Origin: Fusobacteriales bacterium
GTDB lineage: Bacteria; Fusobacteriota; Fusobacteriia; Fusobacteriales; Leptotrichiaceae
Direction: 5' to 3'
DNA: 11,290 bases
NCBI GenBank assembly: GCA_031285605.1
Contig: JAITVW010000037.1
Coordinates: forward strand, 1-11,290
The position numbers and the translations under genes are program-made. Below are positions 1-5,992 of this stretch, in pieces; the first letter of the stretch is position 1; each line of letters starts with the position of its first letter. A model generated the notes under the pieces. That model saw only the letters and a program-made list of their open reading frames with translations, was not told where the DNA came from and made no database searches.

Positions 1-107
1 AAAAAAACAAATATTATTTGTATAGGGAAACAGCTGTAAAATACTAAAAAAACATTTTTTTTACAAAAAATTAAGCCTTTGTTTTCAAGGGTTCTAGAAG
101 ACTGTAT

Positions 108-133
108 AAAAAAAATCAAAAAAATATCAAAAA
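108..133 (+). promoter_or_regulatory. Phased A-tracts upstream of the tRNA promoter
   Basis: Three A-runs (108-115, 118-124, 129-133) have centres about 10 bp apart, one helical turn, and end just before the -35 box at 139. This is the classic geometry of intrinsically bent DNA or an UP element that boosts stable-RNA promoters. The spacing is seen directly; the role is inferred. Confidence 0.5.
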
Positions 134-138
134 TATTG

Positions 139-167
139 TTGACGAAAGTTTTTTTTTATGATATTAT
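139..167 (+). promoter_or_regulatory. Sigma70-type promoter for the tRNA cluster
   Basis: A -35 box TTGACG (139-144) and a -10 box TATTAT (162-167) are separated by exactly 17 bp, so transcription should start near 174. The leader before the first tRNA (about 174-221) can fold, with TTGAG 178-182 pairing CTCAA 212-216 and GCTT 196-199 pairing AAGC 206-209. No other good promoter lies between the tRNAs, so the five are probably one transcript. Confidence 0.75.
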
Positions 168-221
168 CTAATTCGTCTTGAGAGGATATGAAAAAGCTTG
201 ATAATAAGCACCTCAAACTAT

Positions 222-296
222 GCGCCCTTCGTCTAGTGGTCAGGACCTCGGGTTTTCATCCCGGTAACAGGGGTTCGATCCCCCTAGGGCGTACCA
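222..296 (+). tRNA. tRNA-Glu (anticodon TTC)
   Basis: A complete cloverleaf. The acceptor stem GCGCCCT (222-228) pairs AGGGCGT (286-292), followed by discriminator A293 and an encoded CCA (294-296). The anticodon stem has one T-G pair, and the seven-base loop carries TTC at 255-257. The D-arm (TTCGTCTAGTGGTCAGGAC) and T-arm are typical of bacterial tRNA-Glu. It is the first gene of the cluster, 15 nt before tRNA-Val. Confidence 0.97.
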
Positions 297-311
297 AACT
301 TAAATTTTTAC

Positions 312-387
312 GGTCGCTTAGCTCAGTTGGGAGAGCACCTGCCTTACAAGCAGGGGGTCACTGGTTCGAGCCCAGTAGCGACCACCA
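312..387 (+). tRNA. tRNA-Val (anticodon TAC)
   Basis: The acceptor stem GGTCGCT (312-318) pairs AGCGACC (377-383); the discriminator is A384 and CCA is encoded. The anticodon stem CCTGC/GCAGG encloses loop CTTACAA with TAC at 345-347. Forty bases separate it from tRNA-Asp, the longest spacer in the cluster. Confidence 0.97.
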
Positions 388-427
388 TTTAAGAAATATT
401 TGGTTTATATAATTCAAGGCACCCTGT

Positions 428-504
428 GGGGGTGTAGCTCAGCTGGTTAGAGCGCTGGCCTGTCACGCCAGAGGTCGCGGGTTCGAGCCCCGTCACTCCC
501 GCCA
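428..504 (+). tRNA. tRNA-Asp (anticodon GTC)
   Basis: The acceptor stem GGGGGTG (428-434) pairs CACTCCC (494-500) with one G-U pair. The discriminator is G501, as expected for tRNA-Asp, and CCA is encoded at 502-504. The anticodon stem CTGGC/GCCAG encloses loop CTGTCAC with GTC at 462-464. Confidence 0.97.
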
Positions 505-520
505 ACAATTTGATATTTGT

Positions 521-596
521 GCCGCTTTAGCTCATTTGGTAGAGCAGCTGACTTGTAATCAGCAGGTGGTTGGTTCGAATCCGACAAGCGGCACCA
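521..596 (+). tRNA. tRNA-Thr (anticodon TGT)
   Basis: The acceptor stem GCCGCTT (521-527) pairs AAGCGGC (586-592); the discriminator is A593 and CCA is encoded. The anticodon stem GCTGA/TCAGC encloses loop CTTGTAA with TGT at 554-556. It lies 16 nt after tRNA-Asp and 11 nt before tRNA-Tyr. Confidence 0.97.
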
Positions 597-607
597 TTTA
601 ATTTTCT

Positions 608-692
608 GGTGAGGTTCCCGAGCGGTCAAAGGGATCAGACTGTAAATCTGACGGCTACGCCTTCGAAGGTTCGAATCCTTCTCTCACCACCA
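608..692 (+). tRNA. tRNA-Tyr (anticodon GTA)
   Basis: A class II tRNA of 85 nt with a long variable arm. The acceptor stem GGTGAGG (608-614) pairs TCTCACC (682-688) with one G-U pair; the discriminator is A689 and CCA is encoded. The anticodon stem TCAGA/TCTGA encloses loop CTGTAAA with GTA at 642-644. A run of seven T follows at 693-699 but without an added hairpin, so transcription may stop here weakly or read into the YbaB-family gene. Confidence 0.97.
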
Positions 693-750
693 TTTTTTTA
701 AAAAAATTTTGAAAATATATAGTCATAATTCTGAGGAGGCTTAATAAACA

Positions 751-1107
751 ATGGTTAGAAAAATAAAAAAACCAGGGGCATCACAAGGCGGACAGCAAGA
801 TATCATTAGACAGGCTCAGCAAATGCAGCAGGAAATGTTAAAAATACAGGAAGAGCTAAAAGGTAAAACAGTGGAGACATCAGTAGGCGGCGGAGCAGTA
901 ACTATAAAAGCAAATGGTCAAAAGCAGATTTTAGGAATGAATTTATCATTGGATATATTAAAAGATGCTGTAGAGGATGAAGATACTTCTATAGTAGCAG
1001 ACATGATTATAAATGCAGTAAATGAAGTATTGGAAAAAGCTGAAGAGCTTGCTGAAAAAGAAATGGAGCTTGTAACAGGTGGAGTGAATATTCCAGGTTT
1101 ATTCTAA
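751..1107 (+). CDS. YbaB/EbfC-family nucleoid-associated protein
   Basis: 118 residues, a normal length for the YbaB/EbfC family of small dimeric DNA-binding proteins that help organise the nucleoid. What shows it: a glutamine/methionine-rich N-terminal helix (about residues 15-36, with QAQQMQQEM), a central strand region containing the family-typical GGGAVTIKANGQ (47-58), then a long acidic helix (about 82-107), and a C-terminal tail ending GGVNIPGLF. The start is supported by a GAGGAGG ribosome binding site at 733-739. In many bacteria this gene sits between dnaX and recR; here it stands alone, 58 bp after tRNA-Tyr, with its own terminator, so neither neighbour helps with function. Family assignment is sure; the exact role in this organism is not shown by the sequence. 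Confidence 0.93.
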   Translation: MVRKIKKPGASQGGQQDIIRQAQQMQQEMLKIQEELKGKTVETSVGGGAVTIKANGQKQILGMNLSLDILKDAVEDEDTSIVADMIINAVNEVLEKAEELAEKEMELVTGGVNIPGLF

Positions 1108-1126
1108 AAATTGATATTATAAAATG

Positions 1127-1149
1127 ACACCACTATGGTGTTTTTTTTT
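1127..1149 (+). terminator. Rho-independent terminator of the YbaB-family gene
   Basis: A six-pair stem ACACCA/TGGTGT (1127-1132 and 1136-1141) with a three-base loop is followed by a run of nine T (1141-1149). It begins 19 bp after the stop codon. Confidence 0.88.
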
Positions 1150-1564
1150 ATTTTGTAATTTTTATATGATAATTATATTTTAAAGTATCTAAAAATATTT
1201 TTTTGGAATAAAAAAGCCAATTTTCTATTTTAATTTGTTTATATTAAGCAAATACCACTTTATATTGATTATTTTGTGTTACAGAAAAATATCCGGAATC
1301 ATTCTATGAGATTATATCTTAGTATAAGTGGAACATTTACAGTAAATAAAAAAATGATAATTTTTATTATTGGTTTTATTTGCCATGTTAAAAAAATATG
1401 TATTTGATCAGTATATTCAAAGGCTTTATTTATATGAACCATATTTTTTTATGTATAAATTTAAATGTACAAATATAAAAAAAATATACATTCCCGAAAA
1501 GTAATGAAATCAATATTGAAATATTAATTATAGCTAGTATATACAAGTAAATTTGAAATATAGT
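1150..1564. other. AT-rich intergenic DNA without a recognisable gene
   Basis: About 415 bp of very AT-rich sequence. I see no open frame with a ribosome binding site, no RNA gene that I recognise and no convincing fragment of a protein gene on either strand. The only notable structure is the long inverted repeat at 1342-1383, listed separately. Confidence 0.6.
1342..1383. repeat. Long AT-rich inverted repeat
   Basis: AAATAAAA (1344-1351) is exactly complementary to TTTTATTT (1374-1381). Inside it, AATGATAA (1353-1360) pairs TTATTATT (1364-1371) with one mismatch around a TTT loop. The whole forms an 18-pair-class stem with a small internal bulge. It may be a protein-binding site, a replication- or recombination-related structure, or chance in AT-rich DNA. 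Confidence 0.5.
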
Positions 1565-1593
1565 TTGAATTTTTTATGAATAGTTTGTATACT
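1565..1593 (+). promoter_or_regulatory. Promoter of the nrd operon
   Basis: A -35 box TTGAAT (1565-1570) and a -10 box TATACT (1588-1593) are spaced by 17 bp, giving a start near 1600 and a leader of about 55 nt. The -10 box overlaps the upstream NrdR-box-like site, which fits repression by blocking RNA polymerase. Confidence 0.65.
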
Positions 1594-1604
1594 ACATATA
1601 GGTT
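1589..1604. promoter_or_regulatory. NrdR box 1 (degenerate)
   Basis: ATACTACATATAGGTT matches the known NrdR consensus ACACWATATWTWGTGT at 12 of 16 positions. It overlaps the -10 box. Its start lies 31 bp before that of the stronger box 2, the same-face, three-helical-turn spacing typical of paired NrdR boxes. Confidence 0.6.
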
Positions 1605-1619
1605 TATTAATATTGAAAA

Positions 1620-1635
1620 ATACTATATATAGTGT
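1620..1635. promoter_or_regulatory. NrdR box 2 (strong)
   Basis: ATACTATATATAGTGT matches the NrdR consensus ACACWATATWTWGTGT at 15 of 16 positions. NrdR is the zinc/ATP-cone repressor that shuts off ribonucleotide reductase operons when dATP is high. No nrdR gene is present in this window, so the regulator must be encoded elsewhere. Confidence 0.8.
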
Positions 1636-1654
1636 TCGTGAAGGAGAGATATAG

Positions 1655-1894
1655 ATGAAAAAGATAATAAAATTTGAAAAAAATGATTGTAATCCATGTG
1701 CAATGGTATCAGATTTATTAGATAAAAGCGGTGTGGAATATGAAAAAGTAAATCCATTTGACAGCCCTGAGCTGGCTGTAAAATATAAAATCAGATCAGT
1801 TCCCACAGTAATACTGCTTGAACATGATCAGGAATTAAGAAGAACTGTAGGGTTCAAACCGGAAGAATTAAGAGAAATTACAGACTCTTTATAA
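1655..1894 (+). CDS. Small thioredoxin-like redoxin (NrdH position)
   Basis: 79 residues, a minimal thioredoxin fold. The redox motif is C12-N-P-C15, near the N-terminus after one strand (KKIIKFEKND), and the conserved cis-proline is P50 in the SVPT loop. A glycine (G66) near the last strand completes the pattern. It is cytoplasmic, with no signal or membrane segment. The ATG has a good AAGGAGA site at 1641-1647. It is the first gene of the nrd operon, where class Ib systems usually carry NrdH, the glutaredoxin-like donor that re-reduces NrdE. Its C-terminal half looks more like a short thioredoxin than a classical NrdH (which usually has CVQC/CMQC), so I infer the role from position and leave the symbol empty. 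Confidence 0.85.
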   Translation: MKKIIKFEKNDCNPCAMVSDLLDKSGVEYEKVNPFDSPELAVKYKIRSVPTVILLEHDQELRRTVGFKPEELREITDSL

Positions 1895-1899
1895 ATAAC

Positions 1900-1940
1900 A
1901 GGTGGCAAAAGATATTGGATATCACCTTGCCGCCTTTTAT
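1900..1940 (+). promoter_or_regulatory. Hairpin between the redoxin gene and nrdI
   Basis: AGGTGGCAA (1900-1908) pairs TTGCCGCCT (1927-1935) in nine pairs with one G-U. Within it, GATAT (1911-1915) pairs ATATC (1919-1923). The stem runs into TTTTATTAT. It resembles a leaky terminator or an RNA-processing/stabilising hairpin that would lower expression of nrdI-E-F relative to the redoxin. A competing fold pairs AGGTG (1900-1904) with CACCT (1923-1927). Confidence 0.65.
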
Positions 1941-1965
1941 TATCTAAGGAAAGCGAGGTTATGAT

Positions 1966-2334
1966 ATGAAATATATATATTATGACTCTAAAACAGGTAA
2001 TGTAGAAAGATTTATAAATAAAATACGGTCTTTGAAAAGTTGGATTTTTATTAAAATAAATGAAGAAACTGTTGCTGAAAACCAAGGACATCTTGTGACG
2101 TTTACCACTAATTTTGGTGAAGTATCAAAAACAACAGAAAAATTTCTTCTGAAAAACAATGAAAAGATGCTGAGTGTGTCATCAAGCGGCAATATGAACT
2201 GGGGGAAATTATATGCTCTGGCAGCAGATAAAATATCAGAACATTACAATATACCTGTTATTTTGAAATTTGAACTGACAGGCTTGAATTCGGAAGTGGA
2301 AACATTTATAAGAAAAGTGGAGGAAATAAGATGA
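1966..2334 (+). CDS. nrdI: Ribonucleotide reductase-associated flavodoxin NrdI
   Basis: 122 residues, typical of NrdI, an FMN flavodoxin that supplies the oxidant used to build the dimanganese-tyrosyl cofactor of NrdF. The hallmarks are in order: the phosphate-binding loop YYDSKTGNVERF (5-16), TFTTNFGEVSKTTEKFL (45-61) and SSGNMNWG (73-80) around the flavin, then ILKFELTGLNSEV (99-111). The start at 1966 has a GCGAGG site at 1953-1958; an ATG five bases earlier is out of frame. It overlaps nrdE by four bases (ATGA, 2331-2334), which points to translational coupling. The cytoplasmic partner is NrdF, encoded two genes on. Confidence 0.96.
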   Translation: MKYIYYDSKTGNVERFINKIRSLKSWIFIKINEETVAENQGHLVTFTTNFGEVSKTTEKFLLKNNEKMLSVSSSGNMNWGKLYALAADKISEHYNIPVILKFELTGLNSEVETFIRKVEEIR

Positions 2335-4421
2335 CAGTAAAAAAATGGATATTTCTCAATAATGAGATAATGATAAAAAAAGATGATGAGTTTCAGCTGG
2401 AGAAAGATAAAGAAGCAGTAAAATCATATTTTCTGGATTATGTAAATAAAAATACTGTATTTTTTTACACTTTGAAAGAAAAGATTGATTATCTCATAGA
2501 AAATGATTATTATATTGATTTTTACAAGATGTATACCTTTGATGAGATACAAAAAGTGTTTACACTGGTATATGATAAAAAATTCAGATTCCCGTCATTT
2601 ATGAGTGCATTTAAGTTCTACCAGAGTTATGCACTGAGAGATGATTCCGGAGAAAAGTTTTTGGAGAGATATGAAGACAGAATAGCAGTTATTTCATTAT
2701 ATCTTGGGCAGGGAAATCTTACACAGTCGCTGGAATATGCCGAAATGCTGATAAATCAGGAATACCAGCCTGCTACGCCTACATTTTTGAATTCAGGGAA
2801 GAAAAGATCAGGAGAATTAGTATCGTGTTTTCTGGATGAAATCGGTGACAGCCTGAACGGAATAGGATATGCCGTTGATTCTGCCATGAAACTTTCGTCA
2901 ATAGGCGGAGGAGTGGCGCTTAATCTCTCGAAACTGAGAGGAAGGGGAGAATCTATCAAGGGAGCGGAAGGAAGAGCAAGCGGAGTACTTCCTGTAATGA
3001 AAATACTTGAGGATATTTTCTCTTATGCGAATCAGCTTGGTCAGCGAGCCGGTGCGGGTGCTGTATATCTTAATGTATTTCATTCTGATATAGAAGAATT
3101 CCTTGACTGTAAGAAGATAAACGTAGATGAAAAAGTAAGAATAAAATCATTATCAATAGGAGTTATAATTCCTGATAAATTTATGGAGCTGGCAGAAAAA
3201 GACGAGCCTTATTATGTATTTCAGGCTCATACGGTATTTCAGGAATATGGAAAATATCTTGATGATATGGATATGAATAAAATGTATGAGGAACTGGCAG
3301 ATAATCCAAATGTAAAAAAGAAAAAACTGAATGCAAGACACCTGCTTGTAAAAATAGCACAGACACAAAAAGAAAGCGGATATCCTTATTTATTCTTCAA
3401 AGATAACGCAAATAGCGAACATGCTCTAAAAGATACGGGAGAAGTAAAATTTTCAAATCTTTGTACAGAGATAATGCAGCTTTCGGAAGTTTCAGAGATT
3501 GGAACATATTATGAAGAAGATACGGTAAGAAGAGGAATCTCATGTAATCTCGGGTCACTGAATATAGTAACTGTAATGGAAAATAAGAGAATAAAAGAGG
3601 CTGTAAAAACAGCAATGGAATCTCTTACAATGGTTTCTGACCTTACAAATATAGACATGGTTCCTTCTATAAAAAAAGCAAACGAAGAGCTGCACAGTGT
3701 GGGACTTGGAGCAATGAACCTTCACGGTTTCTTTGCAAAAAACTTTATAATGTATGAAAGCAGAGAAGCTCTGGATTTCTGTAATGTATTTTTTATGATC
3801 GTAAATTATTATTCAATAGAAAAATCAATGGAAATAGCCAGAGACAGAAATAAGAGATTTAAAGACTTTGAAAAATCGGAATATGCAAAAGGAACTTATT
3901 TTGATAAATATACAGGGCATGAATACATGCCTAAAACAGAAAAAGTAAAAGAGCTTTTTGACGGGATTCATATTCCTGCAAAGGAAGACTGGGAAATTCT
4001 TAAAGGACAGGTTATGAAAAACGGAATGTATCATGCATACAGAATGGCAATAGCTCCGAATCAGTCTACTTCTTATATATTAAGCTCTACAGCGTCTGTA
4101 ATGCCTGTGGTGGATACTATAGAAGTAAGGGAATACGGAGACAGCACAACATTTTATCCTATGCCGTACCTGACAAATGATAATTATTTTTTTTATAAGT
4201 CAGCATATGACATGGATCAAAAAAGTCTGATAAAACTGGTCTCTGTTATTCAGAGGCATGTTGATCAGGGGATATCAACAATTTTATATACGAACAGCAG
4301 TGATAATACAAGAGATATGGCAAAATATTATGTATATGCCCATAAAATGGGTCTTAAATCACTGTATTATACAAGAACGAGAAAAGCCGTAATAGATGAA
4401 TGCGTATCGTGCGCGGTTTAG
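2331..4421 (+). CDS. nrdE: Class Ib ribonucleoside-diphosphate reductase, alpha subunit
   Basis: 696 residues, normal for NrdE, the catalytic subunit that reduces ribonucleoside diphosphates to deoxyribonucleotides. Active-site residues are all visible: C166 (SCFLDE) and C405 (ISCNLGSLN) form the redox pair; N376, C378 and E380 of SNLCTE hold the thiyl-radical cysteine and its partners; the Y679-Y680 pair (LKSLYYTRTRK) relays the radical; and the C-terminal CVSC (691-694) is the swinging-arm pair re-reduced by a redoxin. No full ATP-cone is seen at the N-terminus, as expected for class Ib, so feedback by dATP at an activity site is not predicted. Start: ATG in the nrdI stop overlap, with GGAGG about 10 bases upstream. 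The stop is TAG, 22 bp before nrdF. Confidence 0.98.
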   Translation: MTVKKWIFLNNEIMIKKDDEFQLEKDKEAVKSYFLDYVNKNTVFFYTLKEKIDYLIENDYYIDFYKMYTFDEIQKVFTLVYDKKFRFPSFMSAFKFYQSYALRDDSGEKFLERYEDRIAVISLYLGQGNLTQSLEYAEMLINQEYQPATPTFLNSGKKRSGELVSCFLDEIGDSLNGIGYAVDSAMKLSSIGGGVALNLSKLRGRGESIKGAEGRASGVLPVMKILEDIFSYANQLGQRAGAGAVYLNVFHSDIEEFLDCKKINVDEKVRIKSLSIGVIIPDKFMELAEKDEPYYVFQAHTVFQEYGKYLDDMDMNKMYEELADNPNVKKKKLNARHLLVKIAQTQKESGYPYLFFKDNANSEHALKDTGEVKFSNLCTEIMQLSEVSEIGTYYEEDTVRRGISCNLGSLNIVTVMENKRIKEAVKTAMESLTMVSDLTNIDMVPSIKKANEELHSVGLGAMNLHGFFAKNFIMYESREALDFCNVFFMIVNYYSIEKSMEIARDRNKRFKDFEKSEYAKGTYFDKYTGHEYMPKTEKVKELFDGIHIPAKEDWEILKGQVMKNGMYHAYRMAIAPNQSTSYILSSTASVMPVVDTIEVREYGDSTTFYPMPYLTNDNYFFYKSAYDMDQKSLIKLVSVIQRHVDQGISTILYTNSSDNTRDMAKYYVYAHKMGLKSLYYTRTRKAVIDECVSCAV

Positions 4422-4443
4422 AAAAGGAAAGGCGGAAATAAAT

Positions 4444-5439
4444 ATGGAAAAATATACTGCGGTTAACTGGAATACACCGGAAAATGATTATGTGGAAATG
4501 TTTTGGGAGCAAAACCTGAAACAGTTTTGGATAGATACGGAATACATACCTTCAAAGGATATAGATTCATGGAATTCACTGGAACGGGAAATGAGAGAGG
4601 CATATAAAAAAGCACTGGGCGGACTTACACTTCTTGATACATTACAGAGTCACACAGGAATGCCGAAAGTAATAGATCATATAGATTCGCTTCAGAATAA
4701 ATCTGTGCTGTCTTATATGTGTATGATGGAAACTATTCATGCGAAATCATATTCGACAATATTTACTACTGTGGCAACTACTCCGGAGATAAATGAAATA
4801 TTTAACTGGGTACAGGAAAATGAATATCTTCAGTTTAAGGCAGGAACAATAGATTCTTATTATAGAAAATTAGATAAAAAAGACGCTACTGACGAGGAAG
4901 CATTTATGGCTCTGAGTTCGTCTGTATTGCTGGAAACATTTTTATTCTACAGCGGATTTTTTCTTCCTCTGTGGCTTGCAGGTCAGGGACAGATGACGGC
5001 CAGCTGTGATATAATAAAAAAAATAATAGCGGATGAATCAATACACGGGGTGTTTGTAGGGCTTCTGGCACAGGAATTCTTCAAAAAATTTACTCCTGAA
5101 GATCAAAAAAGAATAGAGAAAAATCTAAAAAATCTTATGTATGTACTGTATGAAAATGAATTAAAATATACTGATGAGGTTTATACGGAAATAGGCTTAT
5201 CAGGTGATGTAAAAGAATATATAAGATATAATGCAAATAAAGCACTGATGAATCTGGGATTCGATGAAGAATTTGAAGTGAAAGAAGTGAATCCGATAGT
5301 ATTAAACGGACTTAATATGGAAACAACACAGCATGATTTTTTCTCTAAAAAATCTACAAATTATGAAAAAGCTCTGGAAATAGTACATTTACATGATGAT
5401 GATTTTGATTTTGGGACTGACACAGATATTGATATATAA
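4444..5439 (+). CDS. nrdF: Class Ib ribonucleoside-diphosphate reductase, beta subunit
   Basis: 331 residues from the ATG at 4444 (MEKYTAVNWN), the usual NrdF start, with AAGGCGG at 4429-4435 eight bases upstream. An in-frame ATG at 4396 would add 16 residues but lies inside nrdE and lacks a good site, so I reject it. NrdF houses the metal centre and stable tyrosyl radical. The ligands are all present: D65, E96 and H99 from the first pair of helices, E164 (LLETFLFYSGFF), then E198 and H201 (ADESIHG). The radical tyrosine is Y103. The spacings D65-E96 (31) and E164-E198 (34) match the family. The acidic tail (DDDFDF followed by GTDTDIDI) should dock on NrdE and appears a few residues longer than usual. 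Confidence 0.97.
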   Translation: MEKYTAVNWNTPENDYVEMFWEQNLKQFWIDTEYIPSKDIDSWNSLEREMREAYKKALGGLTLLDTLQSHTGMPKVIDHIDSLQNKSVLSYMCMMETIHAKSYSTIFTTVATTPEINEIFNWVQENEYLQFKAGTIDSYYRKLDKKDATDEEAFMALSSSVLLETFLFYSGFFLPLWLAGQGQMTASCDIIKKIIADESIHGVFVGLLAQEFFKKFTPEDQKRIEKNLKNLMYVLYENELKYTDEVYTEIGLSGDVKEYIRYNANKALMNLGFDEEFEVKEVNPIVLNGLNMETTQHDFFSKKSTNYEKALEIVHLHDDDFDFGTDTDIDI

Positions 5440-5457
5440 TAAATTTTGGAAAAGAAC

Positions 5458-5480
5458 CGGCTAAAATAAGCCGCTTTTTT
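5458..5480 (+). terminator. Terminator of the nrd operon
   Basis: CGGCT (5458-5462) pairs AGCCG (5469-5473) around a six-base A-rich loop, followed by CTTTTTT (5474-5480). It lies 19 bp after the nrdF stop and closes the four-gene operon. Confidence 0.85.
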
Positions 5481-5496
5481 CTTATCTGCGGATAAG
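5481..5496. repeat. Short perfect inverted repeat after the nrd terminator
   Basis: CTTATC (5481-5486) and GATAAG (5491-5496) form a six-pair stem with a TGCG loop, directly following the terminator T-run. It could be part of an extended 3' structure or an operator for the downstream transcript. Role unknown. Confidence 0.4.
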
Positions 5497-5609
5497 CACA
5501 AATCTTTACAGAAGAATGCAGGAAACAGATTTTAATTTTTTAGCGAAAAAGACTGGATTTTTATTGTTAATTCAGGTATTATTTATATTAAGCATAAAAA
5601 TAAAATTTT

Positions 5610-5615
5610 AGGAGG
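5610..5615 (+). promoter_or_regulatory. Orphan ribosome binding site
   Basis: AGGAGG stands with no usable start codon at normal distance: the next ATG (5636) is 20 bases away and opens a frame of only 20 codons. It looks like the surviving site of the broken gene that follows. Confidence 0.5.
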
Positions 5616-5635
5616 AAAACAGAAAATATAACAAA

Positions 5636-5976
5636 ATGGATTATAAAACAGCAGCCAAAAACCTTATTATATATCAAAAAGAATCAAATTCAAAGTAAGC
5701 AGCGAGAAAGAGGCGTCTGTATTTTCAAAAGATGTAAATATAGGGGAAATTCAGGGATTACTTGCAGATGAAGGACTGAATTCCGCAGGATTTGTAAAAA
5801 TATTGAATAATCTGAATTATGATAATTTTTTAATAGACTTTTTTATGGATGATCCTGATTCAGGCTATGGAATTTATGCTCTCAGATATATTCAGGGTGA
5901 TGATTCCGCTATTGTTATTCAGATTACAAAAGAAAATAATGTTTATAAAATAACAGAAGTAATAAACTATAAATAA
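5636..5976 (+). pseudogene. Broken small gene, unrecognised family
   Basis: An open stretch of 110 codons (5647-5976) has host-like codon use and reads like a real protein: it includes FKVSSEKEASVF, GEIQGLLADEGLNSAGF, then FFMDDPDSGYGIYALRY and ends KITEVINYK. It has no start codon near its 5' end; its first in-frame ATG (5845) is mid-gene without a binding site, and a TAA (5644-5646) closes it upstream. The ATG at 5636 opens a different frame (MDYKTAAKNL...) that stops at 5698. The simplest reading is a gene that lost its start (perhaps with a signal peptide) or carries a frameshift between about 5647 and 5698. I do not recognise the family. It ends 16 bp before the amidohydrolase start, so the two were probably co-transcribed. 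A sequencing error is the alternative. Confidence 0.55.
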
Positions 5977-5992
5977 AGGAGCTGATGAAAAA

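Noticed and set aside
7..21. Perfect 7-1-7 palindrome ACAAATATTATTTGT at the window edge
   Set aside because: It matches no known operator well, and without the upstream sequence it cannot be tied to a gene; it may belong to a terminator of a gene outside the window.
188..412. Plus-strand 74-codon frame over tRNA-Glu and tRNA-Val
   Set aside because: It is read straight through two intact tRNA genes and has no good ribosome binding site.
447..629. Minus-strand frame reading GARTRDLWRDRPAL and SDSNQPPADYKSAAL
   Set aside because: It is the antisense of tRNA-Asp and tRNA-Thr, a well-known spurious protein in databases.
1534..1806. Minus-strand 90-codon frame across the nrd promoter
   Set aside because: It runs antisense to the promoter, operators and redoxin gene, with low-complexity Phe/Ile/Ser content typical of shadows in AT-rich DNA.
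4396..4443. Earlier in-frame start for nrdF
   Set aside because: It lies inside nrdE, lacks a suitable binding site, and adds residues not seen in NrdF; 4444 has AAGGCGG at the right distance.
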